Source: Dorea_D hominis (lineage in GTDB: Bacteria > Bacillota > Clostridia > Lachnospirales > Lachnospiraceae). Taken from it: 64,000 nt of DNA. The DNA lies in the NCBI RefSeq assembly GCF_014287705.1, contig NZ_JACOOY010000006.1, positions 1 through 64,000 of the forward strand, read 5' to 3'. Positions 8,720-17,439 of the stretch are shown here, piece after piece. A program made the translations under genes and the position numbers. The stretch's first letter is position 1, and each line of letters begins with the position of its first letter. The notes below the pieces were generated by a model. The model did no database searches. It was given only the letters and a program-made list of their open reading frames with translations, and was not told where the DNA came from.

Positions 8720-11008
8720 GTGCAAATAGAACAAGAGATAATTAAGAGAAAAAAAATAATAATGCCATTGTTTGTCATAATTTTCATCCTTTCAAGTTTT
8801 GTTTTTGTAAAGTTTCTGTTGAATAGGATGAATACATATATTGAGGTAAATGGAGAAATCAGTATGGAAGCTGTTGTCGAACAGATTCAACAAACCTATG
8901 ATATGCAAGTGAGTGGATACTATAGACAGTTACATTTAGTTGAGAGCTATCTGCATAAAGAGAAGAAAATATCCCTTGAAACGGATAATAACCGAAACTT
9001 TTTTAAGGCATGGGAAAAAGAATCTGAGAGTACACTTTTATTTCTACAGGAAAATGGAAAAGCTATAACCTCAGATGGAACAAAACTGAAAGTTGATATG
9101 CCTAGTAAGCTTTTGCTGGATTTGAGAAACGGATTTAATATTGGAAAATTGGTCGCTTTTGAATTTGAACAAGTGAAAAAAGACGGTTATTTGGTAGCAA
9201 TTCCATGTCAGAAATATACGATTAATGGGGAAACTTATACAGCGATTGGAACAGTGTATGATCATTCGAAATTAGACTCTATGTTAGATCTTGGAGGATA
9301 TGATGGAAGTGCATATCTCTTCATGTTGGATGATGATGGAAATATTACTTATACGAACCAGAAGGATGACATTTTTTTCCGAAATTATTCATTACTGAAA
9401 CATTTGAAAAGTGATTATGCTATAACAGCAAAAGAGTTTGATTCTCTGAATAAAAAGATTGCGGGGAGAAAAAAGGGAGTAGAACTTTTGGGGAAAGATG
9501 AGCCTTATTATTTGGGATATTGTCCGATAGAAAGCAACAATACGATGTTGATTTGTATTGTAAAAAAAGCGACAGTAGATAATGTGTTGAAAGAATACCA
9601 GAAAATGATTGGGTTTACTACAATGCTCATGACAGGATTTATAATCTTGCTTTTTGCTGGATTATTCTACAGTATTTCCAGATTCAGTATTGCAAATCAA
9701 AAAGTTAAATTTGAAAAAAGAAACAATGAGCTTCAGGCAATGGCTATAAGCGAAATGGAAGAAGCTAATAAAAATCTGAAAAAGGCTAAGAACATTGCTA
9801 CTGAGGCTCTACAGACCGCTGAAAATGCAAATAAGGCAAAAACAGATTTTTTATCCAATATGTCGCATGATATTCGCACACCTATGAACGCAATCATTGG
9901 TATTATATCATTAATCAGACATAATGCCGGAGACAAAGAAAAAGTTATAGAGTATGCAGATAAAATAGCTATTTCTTCTCAGCATCTATTAGGAATTATT
10001 AATGATGTTTTGGATATGAGCAAGATTGAAGCTGGAAAAACAGTTTTCAAATATTCTGATTTTTCTATTCTGGATTCTATAGAAGAACTCAATACAATAT
10101 TTCATTCACAGGCAAACGAAAAAAATCAGAGTTTTATAATCACAAAAGAAAACCTTAAACATGAGTGGGTAAATGGCGACAAGGTTCATCTGATGCAGAT
10201 TTTCAGTAATCTGTTGTCTAATGCAATAAAGTACACACAGGAAGGTGGAGTAATCCAGTTTATCGCAGAAGAAAGTGAGACAAACTCTTCTACATATGGA
10301 AAATATCATTTTATAGTCAGTGACAATGGTATGGGAATGTCTGCTGATTTTAAAGAAACTATCTTTGACGCGTTTACTCGTGCAGAAAGTTCTGTAACAA
10401 ACAAAATACAGGGAACTGGTCTGGGAATGGCAATCACTAAAAATCTGGTTGAATCGATGGGGGGAACGATTGAGGTTGAAAGCGAACCGAATCGCGGAAG
10501 TAGTTTTGAAGTAATCTTAAATCTAAAAATTGTGGAGAACAGAGTAGTTTCTTCGACAGAACAGATAGAAATGCATGAGACAGATAGTGATATTCTGGAT
10601 GGAATGCGCTTCCTTTGTGCAGAGGATAATGAGTTGAATGCAGAAATCCTAATGGAATTATTAAAGCTTGAAGGTGCAGAGTGTACTATTTGTGAAAATG
10701 GCAAAAGGATTTTGGAAGCATTTGAACAGTCCGTGCCCGGTGAGTATGATATGATCTTGATGGATGTACAAATGCCTGTTATGAATGGTTATGAGGCAAC
10801 GGAGGCAATCCGTAGAAGTTCACATGAACAGGCAAAGACGATCCCGATTATTGCCATGACTGCCAATGCATTTTCAGAGGATATGCAGCACACTCTCGCT
10901 GCTGGAATGAATGCTCATATTTCAAAACCAGTTGATATGAAGTTGCTGAAGAAAACCATAAGAAATATAAAACTTGGAGGGGACGAAGCCCAATTTATTG
11001 ATCAATAA
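8720..11008 (+). CDS. membrane hybrid sensor kinase (Cache-like, HisKA, HATPase, REC)
   Basis: A 762-residue protein. It has an N-terminal helix (IIMPLFVIIFILSSFVFVKF), a large extracellular Cache/PAS-like region to about residue 300, a second helix (MLMTGFIILLFAGLFY), a coiled-coil linker, HisKA with His383 in MSHDIRTPMNAI, HATPase (DNGMGMS, then GTGLGMAI), and a C-terminal receiver with Asp682 in LMDVQMPVMNGYEAT. There is no DNA-binding output domain, so phosphate must pass on elsewhere or act by protein contact. A TTG at 8708 abuts its own putative site; GTG at 8720 is 12 bases after GAGG and one base after the previous stop, so it is preferred. The two genes form one operon. Confidence 0.88.
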   Translation: MQIEQEIIKRKKIIMPLFVIIFILSSFVFVKFLLNRMNTYIEVNGEISMEAVVEQIQQTYDMQVSGYYRQLHLVESYLHKEKKISLETDNNRNFFKAWEKESESTLLFLQENGKAITSDGTKLKVDMPSKLLLDLRNGFNIGKLVAFEFEQVKKDGYLVAIPCQKYTINGETYTAIGTVYDHSKLDSMLDLGGYDGSAYLFMLDDDGNITYTNQKDDIFFRNYSLLKHLKSDYAITAKEFDSLNKKIAGRKKGVELLGKDEPYYLGYCPIESNNTMLICIVKKATVDNVLKEYQKMIGFTTMLMTGFIILLFAGLFYSISRFSIANQKVKFEKRNNELQAMAISEMEEANKNLKKAKNIATEALQTAENANKAKTDFLSNMSHDIRTPMNAIIGIISLIRHNAGDKEKVIEYADKIAISSQHLLGIINDVLDMSKIEAGKTVFKYSDFSILDSIEELNTIFHSQANEKNQSFIITKENLKHEWVNGDKVHLMQIFSNLLSNAIKYTQEGGVIQFIAEESETNSSTYGKYHFIVSDNGMGMSADFKETIFDAFTRAESSVTNKIQGTGLGMAITKNLVESMGGTIEVESEPNRGSSFEVILNLKIVENRVVSSTEQIEMHETDSDILDGMRFLCAEDNELNAEILMELLKLEGAECTICENGKRILEAFEQSVPGEYDMILMDVQMPVMNGYEATEAIRRSSHEQAKTIPIIAMTANAFSEDMQHTLAAGMNAHISKPVDMKLLKKTIRNIKLGGDEAQFIDQ

Positions 11009-11032
11009 TCACTAAAGAGAAATAAGAAGGAC

Positions 11033-11074
11033 AAGAAACAAAAAATACTCATTGTAGATGATTCAAAATTTAAC
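11033..11074 (+). pseudogene. fragment of a response-regulator receiver start
   Basis: Fourteen codons read KKQKILIVDDSKFN, the classic first strand and acidic pair of a receiver domain, after which the similarity stops abruptly. It has no start codon. It is probably the residue of a further regulator gene once following the hybrid kinase. Confidence 0.5.
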
Positions 11075-11080
11075 ACTTTT

Positions 11081-11146
11081 GGATGTGGCATTCATGACAT
11101 TGACGCTGCCGTCCTCGTTGTAAGTTGCAACCATCAGAACCGGCAT
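11081..11146 (-). pseudogene. fragment of a flavin reductase-like gene
   Basis: Minus-strand codons read MPVLMVATYNEDGSVNVMNA, the typical N-terminal motif of flavin reductase/DIM6-NTAB family proteins. It is truncated at both ends and joined directly to unrelated scraps. Confidence 0.5.
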
Positions 11147-11147
11147 G

Positions 11148-11294
11148 GAATTTGAAGATAAGGGCTGTCTGGTTGCTATGCTTAACTGGTGGCTGATGGC
11201 ATGGGATATGAACCCAGCGTGGAAAGGCGGCCATGGCGGTGGTGAGGAAACAGCTGCAAAATATTATTATTTCTTCTTGGGGAAATTGTCATGA
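11148..11294 (+). pseudogene. fragment resembling a creatininase-family amidohydrolase
   Basis: An open stretch reads EFEDKGCLVAMLNWWLMAW, then DMNPAWKGGHGGGEETAAKY, before a stop at 11292-11294. The GGHGGGEET motif resembles the metal-binding GHAG-xxET segment of creatininase-family enzymes. It has no start codon and only about 48 codons. Between this and 11468 only AT-rich DNA is seen, with a TATAAT at 11338-11343. Confidence 0.45.
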
Positions 11295-11468
11295 ACATAT
11301 GTCATGAAAAAATGATGGCGGAATAATATGTCGCTGTGATATAATAAAGTAAGCAATTTGACATGTATATTCAGACTTTTTTGGAAGAGAATGAAACGTG
11401 GATAAATTTTAAAAATAAAACAGAAAACTTAAAGCCTTTTCAGTCTTTTTTTAGAGAGAGGGAAGCGT

Positions 11469-13487
11469 ATGAATGATTTCAAAAAACTTACAGAGCAACT
11501 TTTGAAAATATATATTAATGCCGAATCAATAAATGATTTTGGTATAGAGAATTATTTTGATGAAAATATTAGTCTGATTGGAACCGGGAAACATGAGTTG
11601 TTTACGAATCTACATGAGTTTTTAGAATCATTTAAAGTTGGTATAAAACGAAGAGGTAAAATCAGAATCGAAGTACAAAATTTACATCAGGAAGAAGAAC
11701 GGCTTGATGATGACCATGTTCTTGTACATGGAACAGGAGATTTTATTGGTCTGTTTAAAGATGGTTCGATCTGTTTTAAAATGGAGACAAGATTTACGAT
11801 TATCTATAAGTGGACGAATGGAAAATGGCTGGTTCAACATCTGCATCAGTCAACACCGGATTTGGAGCAGATGGACGGCGAAGAGTTCCCTCTTACATTG
11901 GGAGAGCAGGTGAAAAAAAACCGGCAGGCCTTTCATGCATTAGGCACTGCCTATTATCAAATCTCAAGGCTGAACTTAAAAACGAAAAAGATCGAACTTG
12001 TCAAAAGATCCCGAAAAACAGATTTGGATATAAAAGATAATATCGCAGATTGGAAGCCTCAGTTCAAGATTATAGAAGATATTATAGCAGAGCCATTTGT
12101 GCAGAAGTATATAGATTTTTTTGATATACAAACCATGGCGGCACGTCTTCATAATAAAGAATCTATGTCTTCTGAATTCAAAAAGAAGAATGGATCATGG
12201 TTTCTTTCCATGGTTGTTCCGCAGAGTTATGATAAAAATGGAAATGTTACATCCGTGCTGATTGCGAATCGAGATGTGACAGATGAAAAAATGCGGGAAT
12301 TAAAGCAAGAGGAAGAATTGCGGGAAGCTAAATTAAAAGCAGAACGTGCAAATAAAGCAAAATCATCATTTCTGTATAATATGTCTCATGACATCAGGAC
12401 TCCTATGAATGCGATCATTGGCTATGCAGATCTCGCATCCAGACATTTGAAAGAAACAGATAAACTTGGCAGATATCTTGAAGAAATCCAAATATGCGGA
12501 AAAGAACTTTTGTCGATGCTAGGTAATGTTTTGGACATTGCAAGAATTGAAAATAACAAGGTCGAAATGGAATACACTGTTTCGAATGTCCATGAATGCT
12601 TTGAAAATTGTGTCATTATGTTCCAACAACAGGCAGAAAGTAAAAACCAGACAATCTCTCTGGCAGAACAAATCATGTATCCGTATGTATATATGGATGC
12701 ACCGCACCTGTCAGAAGTCTGTCTTAATATTATAAGCAATGCAATAAAGTATACAAATACAGGAGGTACGATATCCTGTAATGTTATACAGAAATCTTGC
12801 GAAAGAGAAGATTGGTGCAATATGATCGTTACTATTACCGATAATGGAATTGGTATGTCTGAGGAATTTCAAAAGCGTATTTTTGAAATTTTTGAAAGAG
12901 AACGTAACACTACATCCAGTCATATTGAGGGCAGCGGCATCGGAATGTGCATTACGAAAAAGCTTGTTGAACTCATGGATGGAACTATAGAAGTGAAAAG
13001 CAAGCAAGGTAAAGGTTCCACATTTACAGTAACTATTCCATGTAGGAAAGCATCAAAAGAAGACTCTATAGTGAAGAAAAATAGTAATCTGAGCAATAAG
13101 AATTGCTTGAATGGTGTTCGAATCTTATTAGTCGAAGATAATAAGATCAACACGGAGATTGCAACAGAACTATTGAAGGAAGAAGGCTGTATTGTTGAGA
13201 CCGCAAATGATGGTGTTGCATGCGTTGACATGATTGAAAAAGCGGATGCCGGTTATTACAAGATGATCCTTATGGATATTCAGATGCCGGTTATGAACGG
13301 ATATGATGCCACATTAGCAATCCGAAAGATGAAGGATACGAAAAAAGCCAGGATTCCGATTATTGCGATGACTGCCAATGCCTTTGCAGAAGATACACAA
13401 AAGGTTCTTTCTGTTGGAATGAATGCTCATGTTGCAAAGCCTGTTGATATGAACATTCTTGTGCCAACAATGATGAAATATTTATAA
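11469..13487 (+). CDS. cytosolic hybrid kinase with NTF2-like, PAS, HisKA, HATPase and REC domains
   Basis: A 672-residue protein with no membrane segment. Residues 1-145 form an NTF2/SnoaL-like fold (LHEFLESFKVGIKRRGKIRI, then HVLVHGTGDFIGLFKDGS, then FTIIYKWTNGKWLVQHLHQS). A PAS-like region (about 165-275) and coiled coil follow, then HisKA with His307 in MSHDIRTPMNAI, HATPase (DNGIGMSEEF, then GSGIGMCI) and a receiver with Asp603 in LMDIQMPVMNGYDAT. AGAGAGAGGGAAGCGT precedes the ATG. NTF2-like domains at the front of kinases are unusual and suggest a small-molecule or protein-docking input. The kinase core closely resembles that of the membrane hybrid kinase upstream. Confidence 0.88.
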   Translation: MNDFKKLTEQLLKIYINAESINDFGIENYFDENISLIGTGKHELFTNLHEFLESFKVGIKRRGKIRIEVQNLHQEEERLDDDHVLVHGTGDFIGLFKDGSICFKMETRFTIIYKWTNGKWLVQHLHQSTPDLEQMDGEEFPLTLGEQVKKNRQAFHALGTAYYQISRLNLKTKKIELVKRSRKTDLDIKDNIADWKPQFKIIEDIIAEPFVQKYIDFFDIQTMAARLHNKESMSSEFKKKNGSWFLSMVVPQSYDKNGNVTSVLIANRDVTDEKMRELKQEEELREAKLKAERANKAKSSFLYNMSHDIRTPMNAIIGYADLASRHLKETDKLGRYLEEIQICGKELLSMLGNVLDIARIENNKVEMEYTVSNVHECFENCVIMFQQQAESKNQTISLAEQIMYPYVYMDAPHLSEVCLNIISNAIKYTNTGGTISCNVIQKSCEREDWCNMIVTITDNGIGMSEEFQKRIFEIFERERNTTSSHIEGSGIGMCITKKLVELMDGTIEVKSKQGKGSTFTVTIPCRKASKEDSIVKKNSNLSNKNCLNGVRILLVEDNKINTEIATELLKEEGCIVETANDGVACVDMIEKADAGYYKMILMDIQMPVMNGYDATLAIRKMKDTKKARIPIIAMTANAFAEDTQKVLSVGMNAHVAKPVDMNILVPTMMKYL

Positions 13488-13530
13488 TAAACAGAATTAA
13501 TGAAAAATGTACAATATAATACAAATAAAA

Positions 13531-13605
13531 GATTCGTCGGCAAATCAGTCGAAAGGCTGAGACGCAAAGCTATAGGGTCTGTAAAATGACAGCCAGTTGC
13601 AACGT
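13531..13605 (+). ncRNA. c-di-GMP-I (GEMM-I) riboswitch, orphan
   Basis: A strong match to the aptamer: GTCGGCAAATC, a P2 hairpin capped by GAAA (AGTC GAAA GGCT), the core GAGACGCAAAGCTATAGGG, then TCTGTAAAATGAC and the receptor arm AGCCAGTTGC. A TATAAT lies at 13515-13520, just before it. A perfect terminator follows at 13611, but the next genes run on the opposite strand, so no controlled gene is visible. Confidence 0.88.
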
Positions 13606-13610
13606 TTAAG

Positions 13611-13641
13611 ATGCACTGCCTGAAAAGGCAGTGCATTTTTC
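13611..13641 (+). terminator. riboswitch-linked intrinsic terminator
   Basis: ATGCACTGCC pairs perfectly with GGCAGTGCAT across a 6-base loop, followed by TTTTT. It begins six bases after the aptamer, as expected for an expression platform, and also ends transcription from the hybrid kinase. Confidence 0.88.
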
Positions 13642-13698
13642 CTTTAGAGTTATGCCGTGAAATAACTTGTTAATTATGTCGACCCCCCTTCGTTTTGT

Positions 13699-14055
13699 TT
13701 AAGGCAGGATTTCAAGCCAGTACCCGTCCGGATCTTCAATGAAATAGATGCCCATTTCCGGGTTTTCAAAGCAAATGCAGCCCATTTCTTCATGCTTCTT
13801 GTGAGCTGCTTTATAATCATCTGCTTTAAATGCCAGATGAAATTCACATTCGCCAAGATCATATGCCTGCGGGTGTTCCTTAAGCCAGGTCAGTTCCAGT
13901 TCGAAATCACTGGAATCATTGCTTAAATATGCAATGATAAAATCGTCTGTAGTTTTTCTTCTTACTTCATGTAAGTCAAGTGCATCATTGTAAAATTTGA
14001 TGGATTTGTCCAGGTCGGACACATTGTAGTTTTCGTGAATCATCTTAAAGCTCAT
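13699..14055 (-). CDS. glyoxalase/VOC-family protein
   Basis: A 118-residue single-domain protein of the vicinal-oxygen-chelate superfamily, close to lactoylglutathione lyase in pattern: the opening MIHENYNVSDLDKSIKFY, metal-ligand candidates His and Glu (MIHENYNV, FELELTW, CEFHLAFK), and the closing FIEDPDGYWLEIL with its Glu ligand. It probably isomerises a hemithioacetal or another small aldehyde adduct; the thiol used is unknown. The start is preceded by AAAGGAGAAGAACT and overlaps the end of the MBL gene by four bases, so the two are translated together. Confidence 0.85.
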   Translation of the reverse strand: MSFKMIHENYNVSDLDKSIKFYNDALDLHEVRRKTTDDFIIAYLSNDSSDFELELTWLKEHPQAYDLGECEFHLAFKADDYKAAHKKHEEMGCICFENPEMGIYFIEDPDGYWLEILP

Positions 14056-14738
14056 AGTTCTTCTCCTTTTGCTAATTCTGTATTTCTGATTCGTGATGGG
14101 TATTGTGGATATTCGGTAATGAATCTGGTGATTATATCCGGCTTATTCCAATAATGCATTGGAAAAACATTTTTGCAGTCTATATTATCCAGAAAATAAA
14201 TCATTCCGTCTGCATAGTGGCTTTCCTGCCTTGGATCAAGAGGGACGAAAGCAACATCAAAATGATCGCCCTTGATCTTGTTAATCTCAGCACGATACAT
14301 AGAGGTCATCTGGCGGTTGTCTTCATCAGACTCGCCCTCCCAATACCAGTCATTCAGGTCACCGGCATGGTAGATCGTGCCATCGTCTGTTTTGACGATA
14401 AATGCGACACCACTGTCGTTAGAAAGCAGTGTATGGATGCGCGTACCGTTGTCAAGAATATATTCCTGATCATGATGAGCAGTTGTGATCTTCACTCCTG
14501 CCGGGTACTTCTTTTTGCTGATATCTTTCGCTAAAACTGCCTGATAAGTCATTTCCATATCATTCAGAATCTTAAAAATCTTTGGATTGAAATGATCCGG
14601 ATGAAAATGACTGCAAAAGACGATAACCTCTTTACTCTTATCAAGTTTTGGAAGCTCCCCTTTATAGTAGTCAAAAATGTAGTAGCAGTCCGCAGTTTCA
14701 ACCAAAAATCCACTGTGGTTAATGTAAGTTATTTGCAT
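14052..14738 (-). CDS. metallo-beta-lactamase-fold hydrolase
   Basis: A 228-residue MBL-fold protein with the zinc motif SHFHPDHF, a later His in ITTAHHDQEY, the Asp ligand in YHAGDLNDW and a closing His in FPMHYWNK. No signal peptide, so cytosolic. Members of this type act on diverse esters and lactones, and the substrate cannot be read from sequence. The pairing with a VOC enzyme might suggest a glyoxalase I/II-like couple, but that is inference: this protein resembles the YycJ/UlaG-like branch more than classical glyoxalase II. Confidence 0.82.
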   Translation of the reverse strand: MQITYINHSGFLVETADCYYIFDYYKGELPKLDKSKEVIVFCSHFHPDHFNPKIFKILNDMEMTYQAVLAKDISKKKYPAGVKITTAHHDQEYILDNGTRIHTLLSNDSGVAFIVKTDDGTIYHAGDLNDWYWEGESDEDNRQMTSMYRAEINKIKGDHFDVAFVPLDPRQESHYADGMIYFLDNIDCKNVFPMHYWNKPDIITRFITEYPQYPSRIRNTELAKGEEL

Positions 14739-14832
14739 AATATCACCTGTTATTATACTTTTTCATATTCTGTAAACTCCAGGTCGGAGCAGTAGAATAT
14801 GTATATTATAAGTTACAATTTATTATACCTTT

Positions 14833-15034
14833 TCACAGTATATAATGCCAGAGGCAAAAACTGAAAACACGATGTGCTTGCCAGGAAGTGTTTTTTAGTT
14901 CGCAGATGTTATTAAAAAGTTCATTATGAATATAAGCATTGCCTGTGGAATAAAGAAGCATAATATCAGGCTGATGTTCAATGGTCATTCTTACAATAAT
15001 GCAAATGCATGTTGTAAATGGAACAGAAAAGTAT
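14833..15034 (-). pseudogene. unrecognised open fragment in intergenic DNA
   Basis: A minus-strand frame of about 65 codons, without a start codon or site, reads CICIIVRMTIEHQPDIMLLY, then STGNAYIHNELFNNICELK, ending at a TGA. It looks protein-like in composition but no family was recognised. It may be a decayed gene. The rest of 14739-15180 shows only AT-rich sequence. Confidence 0.25.
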
Positions 15035-15190
15035 ATTATTAACGAAAATTTTATAAATATGCATAAAAAATACTCGGAAAAATCAATAAAGTTGTTGAAA
15101 TATAATCTTGAAATTCAAAACAAAAAAGTGTAAAACATTATGTATAAAAAATAAATTGATAAAAACATATATATAAGAAATGCGATGAAA

Positions 15191-15529
15191 GGGATACGTC
15201 ACAAAACATCCGGAATTCAGAGAGTCGTTGGTTGGTGTGAAACGACAGAAAGACTTTTGAGATATCACCCAGGAGCATCCCGCTGAACAGACGGAATCAG
15301 GAAGAGCATAAAAAGTAGGCAGGGACGTAATCTTCACGTTACAGAAGAAACTGTTTAAAGAAAATTTTATTCAGAAGTTGAACAGACAGATTATAATAAA
15401 GAATCTGCATAAAATATTTTGGGTAGACAGTAACAAGTGATTGTAATTAGCAATAATTACAATAATACAAAGTGGTACCACGGAAAGTTCCGCCTTTGTT
15501 GTCCGGAAGGACAGCAAAGGCGTTTTTTT
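15191..15529 (+). ncRNA. T-box leader (probably isoleucine-specific) of the CstA gene
   Basis: Stem I begins with GATACGTC pairing with GACGTAATC. It contains the AGAGAG kink motif, the apical GTTGGTTGGTGTGAAACGAC, and the 3' strand GAGATATCACCCAGGAGC. The T-box AAAGTGGTACCACGG lies at 15469-15483, followed by the terminator CGCCTTTG-TTGTCC / GGACAGCAAAGGCG and a run of seven T at 15491-15529. The triplet ATC at 15264-15266 followed by A is the best specifier candidate (Ile). Uncharged tRNA binding would favour read-through into the transporter gene. Confidence 0.88.
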
Positions 15530-15574
15530 ATATAGATTACTAATAAATAATAAAAAGAAAAGAGGAATTACTTT

Positions 15575-17272
15575 ATGAGTGGAATATTGATGATGGTAAT
15601 TGCCATTGTTGTACTCGGAGGAGCATATCTTCTGTATGGCCGTTATCTTCAAAACAAATGGGGCATTGATCCGAATGCCAAAACTCCGGCATATGAGATG
15701 GAAGACGGAGTTGATTATGTACCTGCTGACACAAACGTAGTATTTGGACATCAGTTTGCATCAATCGCAGGTGCAGGTCCGATCAACGGACCAATCCAGG
15801 CAGCTATTTTCGGATGGCTTCCGGTTCTGCTTTGGATCCTGGTCGGTGGTGTATTCTTCGGCGCTGTTCAGGATTTTGCATCTATGTATGCATCTGTTAA
15901 GAACAAAGGACGTACAATCGGTTACATTATTGAAGAGTATATTGGAAAATTAGGAAAGAAATTATTCCTGTTATTCTGCTGGCTGTTCTGTATTCTGGTC
16001 GTAGCAGCATTTGCAGATGTTGTAGCCGGAACATTTAACGGATTCAATGCAGATGAAGCCGGAAAGATTACAAAAGTAGTTGCAAACGGAGCTGTAGCAA
16101 CAACTTCTATGTTATTTATCATTGAAGCTGTCGGACTTGGAATGTTCCTGAAATATACAAAATTCAACAAATGGGTAAACACAGCAGTAGCAATTGTATT
16201 ATTAGTATTAGCAGTAGCACTTGGACTTCATTTCCCGGTATACTTAAGCCTTGGAGTATGGCATGTCATCATTTTTGCATATATCCTGGTTGCCAGTGTG
16301 GCGCCGGTATGGGCATTGCTTCAGCCGCGAGATTATCTGAACAGTTATCTGTTGATCTTCATGATCGTTGGAGCAGTTATTGGTGTATTTGTATCAAATC
16401 CATCCTGCAACCTGAAAGCATTTACAAGCTTTAATGTTGACGGACAGTATATGTTCCCAATCTTATTCGTAACAATCGCATGTGGTGCAGTTTCCGGATT
16501 CCATTCACTGGTATCTTCCGGTACTGCTTCTAAACAGATCAAGAATGAGAAAAACATGCTTCCTGTATCTTTCGGAGCAATGTTAATGGAGAGTATGCTT
16601 GCAGTTATAGCACTGATCGCAGTTGCTTCTTTTGCAAAAGGTGAAGCAGCAGCACAGGGATTGACAACACAGCCACAGATTTTTGCGGGAGCAATCGCAA
16701 ACTTCCTGTCAGTGGTTGGTTTACCACATAGCCTTGTATTTACACTTATCAACCTTGCAGTATCTGCATTTGCACTGACATCACTTGACTCTGTAGCCAG
16801 AGTAGGACGTCTTTCTTTCCAGGAATTCTTCCTTGATGACGATGTAGATCAGGACAACATGAGTCCGTTCTTAAAAGTAGTAACAAATAAATATTTTGCA
16901 ACCATCATTACTTTAGTACTTGCTTATCTACTTACAAAAGTCGGATATGCAGAGATCTGGCCACTGTTTGGTTCAGCAAACCAGTTATTATCTGTACTTG
17001 CACTGGTAGCCTGCGCTGTATTCTTAAAGAAAACAAAACGTCAGGGATTCATGCTCTGGGGACCAATGGTATTCATGATGGCAGTTACATTTACAGCACT
17101 TAGCATGACAATCGTTAAATTAAGCAAAGCATTCATGACAACCGGACTGGATGTTGGAAATACTTTACAGCTTATCTTTGCGGTATTACTGCTGATTCTT
17201 GGTGTGCTTGTAGCTATTCAGGGAGTGAAGAAATTGCTTGAAAAAACGGACGATAAGAAAGCGACAGCTTAG
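15575..17272 (+). CDS. cstA: CstA-family carbon-starvation transporter
   Basis: A 565-residue polytopic membrane protein of the CstA family, known for uptake of peptides and, in some members, pyruvate. Family hallmarks include the N-terminal YLLYGRYL, the early VFGHQFASIAGAGPINGPIQ segment, DFASMYASVKNKGRTIGYII and the C-terminal FGSANQLLSVLAL. The length is typical of the shorter Gram-positive form. AGAGGAATTACTTT precedes the ATG. The T-box leader puts it under amino-acid control, which fits import of peptides or of pyruvate as an isoleucine precursor. It is monocistronic, ending at the terminator at 17341. Confidence 0.93.
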   Translation: MSGILMMVIAIVVLGGAYLLYGRYLQNKWGIDPNAKTPAYEMEDGVDYVPADTNVVFGHQFASIAGAGPINGPIQAAIFGWLPVLLWILVGGVFFGAVQDFASMYASVKNKGRTIGYIIEEYIGKLGKKLFLLFCWLFCILVVAAFADVVAGTFNGFNADEAGKITKVVANGAVATTSMLFIIEAVGLGMFLKYTKFNKWVNTAVAIVLLVLAVALGLHFPVYLSLGVWHVIIFAYILVASVAPVWALLQPRDYLNSYLLIFMIVGAVIGVFVSNPSCNLKAFTSFNVDGQYMFPILFVTIACGAVSGFHSLVSSGTASKQIKNEKNMLPVSFGAMLMESMLAVIALIAVASFAKGEAAAQGLTTQPQIFAGAIANFLSVVGLPHSLVFTLINLAVSAFALTSLDSVARVGRLSFQEFFLDDDVDQDNMSPFLKVVTNKYFATIITLVLAYLLTKVGYAEIWPLFGSANQLLSVLALVACAVFLKKTKRQGFMLWGPMVFMMAVTFTALSMTIVKLSKAFMTTGLDVGNTLQLIFAVLLLILGVLVAIQGVKKLLEKTDDKKATA

Positions 17273-17340
17273 AGTTTGAGCATAGAGATTGAATGAAATT
17301 AAGGAAAGTATGTACTTTCCGGTAAAAAAATAAAAAATAA

Positions 17341-17384
17341 AAAGGCGAGGCATGACTCTTAAGAATCGTGCCTTGCCTTTTCTC
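17341..17384 (+). terminator. bidirectional intrinsic terminator
   Basis: AAAGGCGAGGCATGA pairs with TCGTGCCTTGCCTTTT around a short loop, with A-rich DNA upstream and T-rich DNA downstream. It lies between converging cstA and the Cys-rich gene. Confidence 0.85.
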
Positions 17385-17439
17385 TTATTTCTTCATTTTT
17401 TCGCTTGCTATGGAAACGAAAAGTTCTTTATTCTCTGAT

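Noticed and set aside
12422..13231. Several 60-130 codon open frames opposite the hybrid kinase
   Set aside because: They lie wholly inside an intact kinase frame, lack ribosome sites and show no protein-family motifs.
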